From assembly GCF_013409865.1 (NCBI RefSeq), contig NZ_JACCBM010000001.1, positions 3,348,001 to 3,412,000 of the forward strand: a stretch of DNA of 64,000 bases, in the 5' to 3' direction. How positions within the stretch are numbered: the first letter of the stretch is position 1; every line of letters starts with the position of its first letter. Shown one piece after another: positions 44,134 through 52,487 of the stretch. The stretch comes from Herbiconiux flava. GTDB taxonomy: Bacteria; Actinomycetota; Actinomycetes; Actinomycetales; Microbacteriaceae. The notes under the pieces were generated by a model. It saw only the letters and a list, made by a program, of their open reading frames with translations. It was not told the origin of the DNA and made no database searches. The translations under genes and the position numbers were made by a program.

Positions 44134-46886
44134 CGGCCTCGCCGTCTCCCGCCCGTTCCGCCGCCCGCCCCGCCGTCGCTCCTGCCGCGCTGCCTCCTGC
44201 GGGGCTCGACGGGTTCGACACCGCCCACTCACGGCTGCTCAGCGTCGGCGACGACTCCTGGCACTACGTCGACACAGCGGATGCGCTGGCCGCCCTCGGG
44301 GTGGAGCCGGTCGGCACCGTACTGGCGGTGCACGGCAACCCGACGTGGTCGTACCTCTGGCGGCACGTCGTAGCCGCGACTCTCGACGCCGCCCGCTCGG
44401 GCGGGCCGGCCTGGCGCGTGGTCGCGGTCGACCAGCTCGAGATGGGCTACTCCTCGCGCAGCGGCTCAGCCCGTACGCTGCCGCAGCGCATCGACGATCT
44501 CTCGGCATTCACCGACGCCCTCGGCCTCACCGGGCCGGTCGTCACCCTCGGGCACGACTGGGGCGGGGTGATCTCGCTCGGCTGGGCGACGACCCACCCC
44601 GAGTCGCTGGCCGGCGTGATGCTGCTGAACACCGCCGTGCACCAGCCCGCCGACGTGCCCATCCCGGCGCCGCTCCGGCTCGCCAGGGCGCGCGGGATGC
44701 TCGGGGCCGGCTCCGTGCAGACCACCGGGTTCCTCGACGTCACGCTCTCGCTGGCCGCGCCGCCGCTGGCCCCGTCGGTGCGCGCGGGGTACCGCGCGCC
44801 GTACCCGACGGCCGCGCGCCGCCGTGGGATCGGTGCGTTCGTCGCCGACATCCCCGTGGACGCCTCGCACCCGAGCCACGCGCGGCTGACCCGGCTCGCC
44901 GCCGACGTCGCCGCGCTGCGGGTAGCGGCGCTGATGCTCTGGGGGCCGCGGGATCCGATCTTCAGCGACCGGTACCTCGACGACCTCGTCGGGCGGCTGC
45001 CGCACGCGCAGGTGCACCGGTTCGAGGGTGCGGGACACCTCGTTGCCGAGGACGCGCCGGTGGCGGAGTCGGTGCTGACGTGGCTGGGCGAATACGTTCC
45101 GGCGTCGGGCTCGGAGGGGGCGTCGGGCTCGGAGGGGGCGTCGGGCGCGGACGGGGCGGCGGGGGCCGACGGCGACCGTGCGGATCGCGCATCCGTCGAC
45201 TTCGCACCGCTGTGGGCGCGGCTCGAGGAGCGGCGCGACGACCCGACCGACGCCGTGATCGAGCTGCGCGGTGAGGGCGTGCGGCGCGTGTCGTGGCGAA
45301 CCCTGAACGACCGCGTCACCCGCCTGGCCGCCGGACTGCACCGCCTGGGCGTGCGGAAGGGCGACCGCGTCTCGCTGCTGACGATCCCGGGCGCGACCCT
45401 CACAGCCGTGGTCTACGCCTGCCTGCGGCTCGGTGCCGTCGTGGTCGTGGCCGACGCGGGCCTCGGCGTGCAGGGACTCGGCCGGGCGCTCCGCGGCGCC
45501 TACCCCGACTACGTGATCGGCGAGACCCGTGGGCTGGCGGCGGCGCGGGCGCTCGGCTGGCCGGGCATCCGCATCTCGACCGCGCGGTTGCCGCGTGCCT
45601 CGGCGCGGGCGCTGGGTGTGACCGTCAGCCTGCGCGAGTTGCTCGACTGGCCGTCCGTCGCCGTTCCGCCGGCGCCCGGGCCCGACGAGCCCGCCGCGAT
45701 CCTGTACACCTCCGGGTCGACCGGCCCCGCGAAGGGCGTCGTCTACACGCACGCCCAGCTGTCGGCGGTGCGGGATGCGCTGGGTGAGCACTTCGCCGTC
45801 ACGCCCGACTCGGGTCTCGTGACGGGATTCGCGCCGTTCGCGCTGCTCGGGCCCGCACTCGGCGCCCGGTCGTCGACCCCCGAGATGGACGTCTCGGCAC
45901 CGCGCACGCTGACCGCCCGCGCGGTGGCGGCAGCGGTCGCCGCGGCCGCGGCCGACATCGTGTTCCTCTCCCCCGCGGCCATCCTGAACGTGGTGGCGAC
46001 AGCGGGCGAGCTCGAGTCGGGCGAGCGCACCGTGCTCGAGGGCGTGCGCACGGTGCTGTCGACCGGGGCGCCGGTGAGCGAGCGGATGCTCTCCGACCTC
46101 GTCGATCTCATGCCGAACGCGACGGCGCATGCCATCTACGGGATGACCGAGTGCCTGCTGGTGTCGGACATCACGCTCGAGGAGGTGCGGTCGGTGCGGT
46201 CGGTGCGGGCGGTCGGGTCGGTTGGGTCTGCCGCGGTGTCGGCTTCGGGTGGTTCGGCGTCACGTGACGAGGGAGTGTGCGTCGGGCATCCGATCGCCGG
46301 GGTCGAGGCGCGGATCAGTGCGCTCGATGCCCTCGGACGCGCCACCGGCTCGCCGTCGACGGCGGCCGGCGTGCTCGGTGAGGTGCTGATCTCGGCGCCC
46401 CACCTCAAGAGCGGCTACGACCGGCTCTGGCTGACCGACCGCGAGGCCGAGCGCGACACCCCCTCTGGTGGACGGTGGCATCGCACCGGCGACGTCGGGC
46501 ACCTCGACGCCGACGGGCGGCTGTGGATCGAGGGGCGGGTGCCGCACGTGATCGCGACCACCGACGGGCCGGTCGCCCCGGTCGGCGCCGAGCAGGCAAT
46601 CGAGACCGTCGAGGCGGTGCGCCGCGCGGCGGTGGTGGGGGTGGGTCCGCAGGGCCTCCGGCAGTTCGTCGCCGTCGTCGAGGCGGAGCCCCGCGCGCGC
46701 CGGGCCTCGCTCGCCGCGCCCGAGCTGGCGCGGGACGTGCGGGAGTCGGTCGGGCATCCGCTCGTCGCGGTCTTCACGGTCGCGCAGCTGCCGACGGACA
46801 TCCGGCACAACTCGAAGATCGACCGGGCGGGGCTGTCGCTCTGGGCCGAGGCCGCGCTCGAGGGCCGGCGGCTGAGCGCACCGTGA
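44130..46886 (+). CDS. OleBC fusion: beta-lactone decarboxylase plus beta-lactone synthetase
   Basis: A 918-residue two-domain protein. Residues about 20-320 form an alpha/beta hydrolase related to haloalkane dehalogenases (HGNPTWSYLW at 69-78, nucleophile Asp143 in LGHDWGG, His in GAGHLVAED); this is OleB. A Gly/Ser/Asp linker (about 324-350) encoded by 18-bp repeats follows. Residues about 353-918 are an AMP-ligase-fold enzyme, OleC (ATP loop YTSGSTGPAKGV near 525, YGMTECLLVSD, GRWHRTGDVG). OleC turns the beta-hydroxy acid into a beta-lactone with ATP and OleB removes CO2 to give the cis-olefin. Fused OleBC is known from actinobacteria. A low-complexity Val/Ser/Gly insert (about 687-712) is unusual. 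Confidence 0.88.
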   Translation: MTASPSPARSAARPAVAPAALPPAGLDGFDTAHSRLLSVGDDSWHYVDTADALAALGVEPVGTVLAVHGNPTWSYLWRHVVAATLDAARSGGPAWRVVAVDQLEMGYSSRSGSARTLPQRIDDLSAFTDALGLTGPVVTLGHDWGGVISLGWATTHPESLAGVMLLNTAVHQPADVPIPAPLRLARARGMLGAGSVQTTGFLDVTLSLAAPPLAPSVRAGYRAPYPTAARRRGIGAFVADIPVDASHPSHARLTRLAADVAALRVAALMLWGPRDPIFSDRYLDDLVGRLPHAQVHRFEGAGHLVAEDAPVAESVLTWLGEYVPASGSEGASGSEGASGADGAAGADGDRADRASVDFAPLWARLEERRDDPTDAVIELRGEGVRRVSWRTLNDRVTRLAAGLHRLGVRKGDRVSLLTIPGATLTAVVYACLRLGAVVVVADAGLGVQGLGRALRGAYPDYVIGETRGLAAARALGWPGIRISTARLPRASARALGVTVSLRELLDWPSVAVPPAPGPDEPAAILYTSGSTGPAKGVVYTHAQLSAVRDALGEHFAVTPDSGLVTGFAPFALLGPALGARSSTPEMDVSAPRTLTARAVAAAVAAAAADIVFLSPAAILNVVATAGELESGERTVLEGVRTVLSTGAPVSERMLSDLVDLMPNATAHAIYGMTECLLVSDITLEEVRSVRSVRAVGSVGSAAVSASGGSASRDEGVCVGHPIAGVEARISALDALGRATGSPSTAAGVLGEVLISAPHLKSGYDRLWLTDREAERDTPSGGRWHRTGDVGHLDADGRLWIEGRVPHVIATTDGPVAPVGAEQAIETVEAVRRAAVVGVGPQGLRQFVAVVEAEPRARRASLAAPELARDVRESVGHPLVAVFTVAQLPTDIRHNSKIDRAGLSLWAEAALEGRRLSAP

Positions 46887-47860
46887 CCGTTCTCGTCACC
46901 GGAGCGAGTGGCCTGCTCGGGCGGGCCGTCGCGGCGGAGATCGTCGCGCGCGGGCAGACCGTTCGCACGCTGCAGCGACGGCCGTCGGGACTGGCGACCG
47001 TCACCGATCTCGCGGGGTCGGTGACGGATGCCGACGCGGTCGCGCGGGCGGTCGAGGGCGTCGATTCCGTGGTGCACCTGGCTGCCAAGGTCTCGCTCGC
47101 GGGTGACCCCGAGGAATTCACGGCGGTCAACGTCGAGGGCACTCGCCTGCTGCTCGAGGCCGCCGAGCGGGCGGGCGTCGAACGCTTCGTGCAGGTCTCG
47201 TCGCCGTCGGTGGCCCACGCGGGTCACTCGCTCGTCGGTGCCGGCGCCGACCCGGCCGACCCGGCGAGGGCGCGGGGTCTCTACGCGCGCACGAAGGCCG
47301 AGGGGGAACTGCTCGCGCTCGCCCGCGACCGGCCGGGCTTCGCCGTGATCGCCGTGCGGCCGCATATCGTCTGGGGGCCGGGCGACACCCAGCTCGTCGA
47401 GCGTGTCGTCGACCGCGCCCGGCACGGCCGCTTGCCCCTGCTCGGCGACGGCACCGCCCTCATCGACAGCACCTACGTCGACAACGCCGCCACGGCGATC
47501 GCGTCCGCGCTGGAGCGGGCCGCGCATCCGGACGCCCACGGCCGCCCCTTCGTCGTGACCAACGGGGAGCCGCGCCCCGTGGCCGAGCTGCTCGCGGGGA
47601 TCTGCCTCGCGGCGGGCGTGCAGCCCCCGCGCTGGAGCGTGCCGGCCGGTCTCGCCCGGGCCGCGGGCGGCGCCGTCGAGCGCTGGTGGGCGCTGCGCCC
47701 CGGCGCCGACGAGCCGCCCATGACGCGCTTCCTCGCCGAGCAGCTCTCGACCGCCCACTGGTTCGACCAGCGCGCGACCCGCCACGCGCTCGCCTGGGCC
47801 CCGGCCGTCCCCCTCGACGAGGGCTTCCGCCGCCTCGCGGCCCACTACGCCCGCCCCTGA
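46883..47860 (+). CDS. oleD: OleD, NADPH-dependent 2-alkyl-3-ketoacid reductase
   Basis: Reduces the OleA product to the beta-hydroxy acid used by OleC. The 325-residue extended SDR has the cofactor loop VTGASGLLGRA (residues 4-14), VVHLAAKVS, the Ser of VSSPSVAH and catalytic Tyr and Lys in YARTKAEGE near residues 134-138. A substrate loop VRPHIVWGPGD follows. GTG at 46883 overlaps the oleBC stop, so all three ole genes are translationally coupled. Confidence 0.87.
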   Translation: MTVLVTGASGLLGRAVAAEIVARGQTVRTLQRRPSGLATVTDLAGSVTDADAVARAVEGVDSVVHLAAKVSLAGDPEEFTAVNVEGTRLLLEAAERAGVERFVQVSSPSVAHAGHSLVGAGADPADPARARGLYARTKAEGELLALARDRPGFAVIAVRPHIVWGPGDTQLVERVVDRARHGRLPLLGDGTALIDSTYVDNAATAIASALERAAHPDAHGRPFVVTNGEPRPVAELLAGICLAAGVQPPRWSVPAGLARAAGGAVERWWALRPGADEPPMTRFLAEQLSTAHWFDQRATRHALAWAPAVPLDEGFRRLAAHYARP

Positions 47861-48010
47861 GCCCCGCTGCTCCACTGTCGACTCCGCTCGGCCCAGTCGA
47901 TGCTCGCTGCGATCCGTGACCGGTGCAGCAGGGGTCGACCGGTTTCGCATTGTGGACAGCGAGCCGGTCGGCCCCTTCTCTGCGCGGCAGGCGCGCCGGA
48001 GGCTGGAACG

Positions 48011-48409
48011 ATGGATGGTGAAGCCGAACGCGACGGCTATGGCGAACTGTACGAGCAGTTCGTCAGCAGCCGGGGCATCGATCACGATCCGGCCGGCTGG
48101 AACGACGAGGACGTCGTGGCCTGGCGGCACCAGTACCGGCGCTGGGAAGAACGCGACCGCGAGGTTCCGGCCGGGCTCCCCTCGCCTCTGGGAGGCTCGG
48201 CGACCTTCGAGTCGGGTGCGCTGCCACTGAAGGTCTCCGCGGTCGGGCCTGGCGTGTGGTCGATCCGTCGGCCAGGTGCCCGGGCGACCCTGGCCATCCT
48301 GACCGAGACCACGTCGGACGACGCCCAGCACTTCTCTCTGCTCGGCCCCGGCATCGAGGTGTCAGGCCCGGACTGGCGCGAGCTGCTGGCGGCCATCTCC
48401 GGCGACTGA
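48011..48409 (+). CDS. Hypothetical 132-residue protein
   Basis: No family recognised. Acidic, mixed alpha/beta: GYGELYEQFVSSRGIDHDPAGW, WRHQYRRWEERDREV, then a beta-rich half (SATFESGALPLKVSAVG). Third positions are GC-rich and the ATG at 48011 (MDGEAERDG) gives the best start, with GCTGGAACG upstream. No signal peptide or membrane segment. Its stop is inside a 9-bp tandem repeat. Confidence 0.55.
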   Translation: MDGEAERDGYGELYEQFVSSRGIDHDPAGWNDEDVVAWRHQYRRWEERDREVPAGLPSPLGGSATFESGALPLKVSAVGPGVWSIRRPGARATLAILTETTSDDAQHFSLLGPGIEVSGPDWRELLAAISGD

Positions 48410-48453
48410 ATCGGCTGAACCGGTCGAACCGGCTGAATCAGCTGAATCGGCTG
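48409..48453 (+). repeat. 9-bp tandem repeat (5 copies) at the hypothetical protein's stop codon
   Basis: Units AATCGGCTG, AACCGGTCG, AACCGGCTG, AATCAGCTG and AATCGGCTG start at 48409, 48418, 48427, 48436 and 48445. The first begins on the last base of the TGA stop. Confidence 0.9.
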
Positions 48454-48482
48454 CAAGAGCGTGCGCCCGCCCGGCCGGTGGC

Positions 48483-48546
48483 GCGACGCGGAGCCCGGCG
48501 CGCAGCGACACGGAGCCCGGCGCGCGGCGACCCGGCACCCGGCGGA
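48483..48546. repeat. 22-bp tandem repeat (2.9 copies) before the three-helix protein's stop
   Basis: GCGACGCGGAGCCCGGCGCG at 48483, GCGACACGGAGCCCGGCGCG at 48505 and a diverged third copy at 48527 (GCGACCCGGCACCCGGCG). It ends at the stop codon (48547-48549, minus strand) of the next gene. Confidence 0.85.
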
Positions 48547-48879
48547 TCAGTAGACGAACAGCTGTGCCAGCACCACGACCACGATCACGAGCAGCGCCAC
48601 CACCGCGGCCACGACCTGCAGCCCGCGGCGGTCGAGCTTCGCGATGGCGAAGCCCGCGGCGACCGGGAGCGCCGCGAGCAGGATCGCGATCAGCCACCAG
48701 AACGCCTGGAACCCACCGCGGCTCGCGTCGTCGAGCGCGTCGCCGAACAGTCGCTGCGTGCGCGGGTGGGTCGCGAAGGCGACGGCCGCCGACAGCGGGT
48801 ACGCGATGACCGCGGCCAGGATGATGCCGGCGAACAGCCCCCACCAGCCGCGCTCGCGCACCAGCGGTCTCTCGGTCAC
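48547..48879 (-). CDS. Three-helix membrane protein coupled to DUF1254 protein
   Basis: A 110-residue protein with three hydrophobic segments (about 12-34, 60-78, 86-108) and basic loops between. The GTG at 48879 overlaps the DUF1254 stop (GTGA). It is the last gene of the minus-strand five-gene operon. Family not recognised. Confidence 0.72.
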   Translation of the reverse strand: MTERPLVRERGWWGLFAGIILAAVIAYPLSAAVAFATHPRTQRLFGDALDDASRGGFQAFWWLIAILLAALPVAAGFAIAKLDRRGLQVVAAVVALLVIVVVVLAQLFVY

Positions 48880-50300
48880 GACCGCGCCTCCACCGCGGTG
48901 ATGTCGCCGAGCTTCCAGCTCCGGTCGAGGTAGGGCTCGAGCGGCCCGTAGAACCGGAAGTACGAGAACCAGTGCCGCCCGGGGATGGTCTGCACCCAGT
49001 TCGCCTCGCCCGACGCTGGCGCCGAAGGACCGAAGTACAAGTCGACCGACCCGTCCTCGTTCACCACGAGCTCCTCGTCGCGCGAGCCGCGGTCGCCACG
49101 CTGTTGCTCGTTGTCGATCAGGCACCGCGTCGTGACGTCGTACACGGTCGCCGACCAGAACAATTTGGCGGGCACTTCGGCCGGCACGTGCAGGGTGTAG
49201 TCCCGGCCTCCGTCGAGCCACTCGCCCGCCGCGTCGGTGTACGAGCCGAGGTAGGCCTGGCCGACCCCCGGCGTCGTGCTCTTCATGGCCTCCGAGAAAC
49301 TGACCGCCTCGTAGAACCAGGATGCACGCTCGAGCAGTTCGTCGTAGCCCTCGCCTCGCTGCGCAGAGTCGTCCAGCACGATCGCCTGCTCCCAGGCCCG
49401 GTCGGGCCAGTACGATCCTTGCTCGAAGCGCTTGGCGAAGGTGTTCGCCTGGGCCATCAGCTCGCCCGCCGCGGCGCCCTGCTCCAGGATGCCCTGCAGC
49501 CGCGCATCCGGAGCGAAGGGCTTGCCCTTCTCGATGCCGAGCTGCTTCAGCATGGCGAGGTAGAAGCGGTCGCGCTCGTCGACGATCTCGCTCTGGTAGA
49601 TCTCGTGCAGGCGCCGCCAGTAGTCGAGGCCCCGCGGTTGGTCGCCCGTCCAGGGGCGGCCGTCGGGTGAGACGATGCGGGTGGGGCGGGGATCGGCACG
49701 GTCGGCGTACGGGTGGATGCGCACGGCGTGCACCAGGGCGTCGGCACGGGCCGGATCGGGGTCGAGGGTGCGGAACCCGAACATGATGTTGACGCCGGAG
49801 GACCGCAGCGTGCGGTAGTCGGCCTCGATCCCGTCGGGAGCATCGACCCCCGGCGCGAGGATGACGTACTTGCCACCCTCACCGTGATCCGGCCCCATCT
49901 CGCCCATGGCCCCGACCTCACGCTGCCAGAAGTCCGAGACTCCGCCCGCGGTCGGCCCGGCCGGCAGCTCGACGACGAGCGGCCCGGTCTCGGCGAGGTC
50001 GAAGAAGTTCAGGATGTACGGGGTCGTCGCATTGGCCGTGATCAGCCCGAGGCGGTCCTGGTAGGACAGATACCGCACGAGGTCGCTGCTTGTCGCTCCG
50101 AAGACGTCGTAGTGCTGCGTCTTCCACTGCGCATACGAGACCAGGGGCAGCGCCCAGAGGTAGGCCTGGCAGGCGAACTGGTAGTCGAGCTCGTCGAAGA
50201 CGACGGCGACGGATGTGCGGGCCGGCAGCTCCCCGTCGAACTCCACCCCGGCGAGCCGACCGGGCAGCCCGACCTTCGGGGTCGTGTCGTCGCCGGCCAT
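48876..50300 (-). CDS. DUF1254/DUF1214 domain protein (copy 1)
   Basis: A 474-residue protein with no signal peptide. N-terminal DUF1254: FACQAYLWALPLVSYAQWKT, ANATTPYILNFFDLAETGPLVVELPAG (about residues 40-130). C-terminal DUF1214: AKLFWSATVYDVTTRCLIDN, DGSVDLYFGPSAP, GEANWVQTIPGRHWFSYFRFYGPLEPYLD (about 375-465). These domains co-occur in a large family of unknown biochemistry. It is the fourth gene of a minus-strand operon and a second, different copy occurs in the divergent operon at 55705. TGATG overlap with the SHOCT gene before it. Confidence 0.85.
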   Translation of the reverse strand: MAGDDTTPKVGLPGRLAGVEFDGELPARTSVAVVFDELDYQFACQAYLWALPLVSYAQWKTQHYDVFGATSSDLVRYLSYQDRLGLITANATTPYILNFFDLAETGPLVVELPAGPTAGGVSDFWQREVGAMGEMGPDHGEGGKYVILAPGVDAPDGIEADYRTLRSSGVNIMFGFRTLDPDPARADALVHAVRIHPYADRADPRPTRIVSPDGRPWTGDQPRGLDYWRRLHEIYQSEIVDERDRFYLAMLKQLGIEKGKPFAPDARLQGILEQGAAAGELMAQANTFAKRFEQGSYWPDRAWEQAIVLDDSAQRGEGYDELLERASWFYEAVSFSEAMKSTTPGVGQAYLGSYTDAAGEWLDGGRDYTLHVPAEVPAKLFWSATVYDVTTRCLIDNEQQRGDRGSRDEELVVNEDGSVDLYFGPSAPASGEANWVQTIPGRHWFSYFRFYGPLEPYLDRSWKLGDITAVEARS

Positions 50301-50647
50301 CAGCCTAGGATCCGGGCCTTGGCGGCGGAGAACTCGGCGTCGGTCAGGGCGCCGGCGGTGTGCAGGGCGGCTAGACGCTCGAGCTCGGCGATGGTGTCGC
50401 CGCCGGAGCCGGCGGAGGCGGCGGGCGGCGGGGCGGCCTGCTGGGCAGCGGCCTGCTGGGCCGCCGCCTGCATCGCGGCCTGCTGCTGCTGGGCCTCGTA
50501 GTCGGCTGCCTCGGCCGACTGCTGGGCGCGGCGCTGCTGGGCGTTGCGCATGCCGCCGGAGACCGCGGAGGCGGTCCCGGCGACGACGGCGGTGCGGGCG
50601 GCGAGCCCGAGGAGGCCGGGCCGGCCGAAGCGGTTGAAGAGGGGCAT
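50300..50647 (-). CDS. SHOCT-domain protein
   Basis: A 115-residue protein: a short hydrophobic N-terminal part (GLLGLAARTAVVAGTASAV), a long Gln/Ala-rich region likely forming a coiled coil or staying disordered (residues 40-75), and a C-terminal SHOCT motif (IAELERLAALHTAGALTDAEFSAAKARIL). SHOCT domains are short oligomerisation modules. Start ATG 50647; the DUF6325 gene ends 3 bp before it. Confidence 0.82.
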   Translation of the reverse strand: MPLFNRFGRPGLLGLAARTAVVAGTASAVSGGMRNAQQRRAQQSAEAADYEAQQQQAAMQAAAQQAAAQQAAPPPAASAGSGGDTIAELERLAALHTAGALTDAEFSAAKARILG

Positions 50648-50650
50648 CGA

Positions 50651-51076
50651 TCAGCTCCGGAGTTCGGTGAGGAGGTCGTTGACGACGGGCGCGGGGATGC
50701 GTTCGGCGGCGAGGACCTCGCCCCCCGACGCGGCGAGCGCCGATCCGAGCCGGCGGGCCCAGACGTGCTCGAGAACGACGACGGCGGCCGAGGTTCCCGG
50801 CGGCACCTGCTCCGCGAGTTCGTCGAGGTCCTCACCGCCGGCGATGCCGGACGCCTCGAGCTCGACGGTGCCGAAGCCGTACTCGTCGGAGACGTCCTCG
50901 ATCTCCTGCGCCGTGAGCACCCCGTCGGTGTCGCGTCTGAGGAACACGATGTCGATCAGGCGCACGGCCTGGGTCTCGAGCGTGTCGGTGAGGGCGGTGA
51001 CGAGCCCGGGGTCGGGCCGGTCGCTGCCGAAGCCGACGAGCAGGATCTCGACCGGCCCGAAGTGCAGTTCGGTCAT
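50651..51076 (-). CDS. DUF6325 family protein
   Basis: A 141-residue single-domain alpha/beta protein: FGPVEILLVGFGSDRPDP, RLIDIVFLRRDTDG, SGIAGGEDLDELAEQVPPGTSAAVVVLEHVWARRL. This small family is often linked to SHOCT and DUF1269 genes in actinobacteria, as here. Function unknown. ATG 51076 lies 8 bp after the DUF1269 stop. Confidence 0.82.
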   Translation of the reverse strand: MTELHFGPVEILLVGFGSDRPDPGLVTALTDTLETQAVRLIDIVFLRRDTDGVLTAQEIEDVSDEYGFGTVELEASGIAGGEDLDELAEQVPPGTSAAVVVLEHVWARRLGSALAASGGEVLAAERIPAPVVNDLLTELRS

Positions 51077-51084
51077 CCGCTCGG

Positions 51085-51579
51085 CTACTTCTTCTCGGCG
51101 AGGTCGTGGATGAGGGTCTTCTCGTCCTCCTCGGAAAGCGAGGTCTGCACCACGGTGCCCTGGTAGGGGGCGAGGGCGGCGGCGAACTTGTCCTCGGTGA
51201 GCTTCACCGCGTAGAGCACGACCGCGGACTTGCCGGCGGTGACGGTGCTCTTCACCCGGTCGCGGAACTCCGCGTCGAGGCCGGTCTTGTCGATGCCGGC
51301 GAACAGCGCGCCGAACAGGCCGCCGAAGACGAGCCCGGCGAACGGGATGAAGAACAGGATGCCGATCAGCGCGCCGAAAAGAGCTCCACCGGCTGCGCCG
51401 ATGCCGATCTTTCCGACCGTTCCCGGGTACTCGACGTGGGTCTTGCCCTCGCCGTCGACCTTCACCAGCGCGAGGCCGGCGAGCTCGACCACGAGGTCGT
51501 TCTGCAATGCCTGAATCTGGTTGTAGGCCTCTTCGGCCTGGGTCTCGGAATCGAACGCGATGACGATCAGATCGGCCAT
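51085..51579 (-). CDS. DUF1269 family membrane-associated protein
   Basis: A 164-residue protein: LIVIAFDSETQAEEAYNQIQAL, a central Gly-rich hydrophobic hairpin (GIGAAGGALFGALIGILFFIPFAGLVFGGLFGALFAG, residues about 58-95) and a cytosolic alpha/beta end (SAVVLYAVKLTEDKFAAAL). The family is stress-linked in several bacteria. It opens the minus-strand operon; the 185 bp upstream separate it from the divergent GAP gene. Confidence 0.82.
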   Translation of the reverse strand: MADLIVIAFDSETQAEEAYNQIQALQNDLVVELAGLALVKVDGEGKTHVEYPGTVGKIGIGAAGGALFGALIGILFFIPFAGLVFGGLFGALFAGIDKTGLDAEFRDRVKSTVTAGKSAVVLYAVKLTEDKFAAALAPYQGTVVQTSLSEEDEKTLIHDLAEKK

Positions 51580-51764
51580 GGCCGGCACTCCCCTGTGAGC
51601 GTGGGTGGGAGCCTGTCGCCCACCATCTCCACGAGATGCGACCCCCCGGGCCCCACCTTGCGACGACTCTAAACGCGACCACCGCATGAGGGCCAGCAAA
51701 TTCTTCGTGACAGGCGAACTTATGTAGACCATGATGAGGACACGAGCGGAGGTTGGGAGCCGAA

Positions 51765-52487
51765 GTGGGGGATCTGGTCGCGTCGCTGCTGCCGCTTTCG
51801 CTCGGGATCGTGATGAGCCCGCTGGCGATCATGGCGCTCGTCGCGGTGCTGCTGTCGGGCCGTCCGAGGCAGAACGGCGTCGCGTTCCTGCTGGGCTGGG
51901 CGGTCGCGATCGTCGTCGCGCTCGGGGTGAGCTACACCGTCTTCGGGCTGCTGGAGCTGCGGGAGCGAACCGCCCCTCCCGTGTGGGTGCCCACCGTGCG
52001 ACTCGTCCTCGGCCTGCTGCTGGTCGGGGGTGCCGTCTGGATCTACCGGCGAGGCCGCGCCCATACGCGCGCCATGGCCGAGGCGCAGTCGCCCGCCGAG
52101 GTGGCGGCGGCCGCACCGCAATTGCCCGGCTGGCTGCAGAAGGTGAGCACGTTCTCGCCCGGCCGCTCGTTCCTGCTGGGGCTCGGCATCTTCCTCCTCA
52201 ACCCGGTCGACGCCTCCTGCGCCGTGCTGGCCGGGCTCGACGTGCGGCTGGCCGAGGTGGAGCCGTCCGCCGGTGTGGCCGCGCTGGTGGTGTTCGGCAT
52301 CGTCGGGGTGCTGCCGATCGGGACACCCGTCGTGCTCGTGCTCGTGCGGGGCGAGTCCGCCGCTCCGGTGCTGACGCGCATCCGCACTTGGATCGCCTCG
52401 CACACGAGTGTGCTCAACGCCGCGCTCGTGCTCGTCATCGCGGTGCTGCAGCTGCAGAAGGCGGTGTCGACATTCCTGGCCTACTGA
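51765..52487 (+). CDS. GAP-family membrane protein (copy 1)
   Basis: A 240-residue LysE-like protein with six membrane helices: LPLSLGIVMSPLAIMALVAVLLS at the start, then FLLGWAVAIVVAL, GLGIFLLNPVDASCAVLAG and the end ALVLVIAVLQLQKAV. GAP proteins (glycopeptidolipid- and sulfolipid-addressing proteins in mycobacteria) move lipids or small solutes across the membrane. The GTG at 51765 has GGGAG about 6 nt upstream; a TTG 12 nt earlier is less likely. Its stop overlaps the next frame. Confidence 0.84.
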   Translation: MGDLVASLLPLSLGIVMSPLAIMALVAVLLSGRPRQNGVAFLLGWAVAIVVALGVSYTVFGLLELRERTAPPVWVPTVRLVLGLLLVGGAVWIYRRGRAHTRAMAEAQSPAEVAAAAPQLPGWLQKVSTFSPGRSFLLGLGIFLLNPVDASCAVLAGLDVRLAEVEPSAGVAALVVFGIVGVLPIGTPVVLVLVRGESAAPVLTRIRTWIASHTSVLNAALVLVIAVLQLQKAVSTFLAY

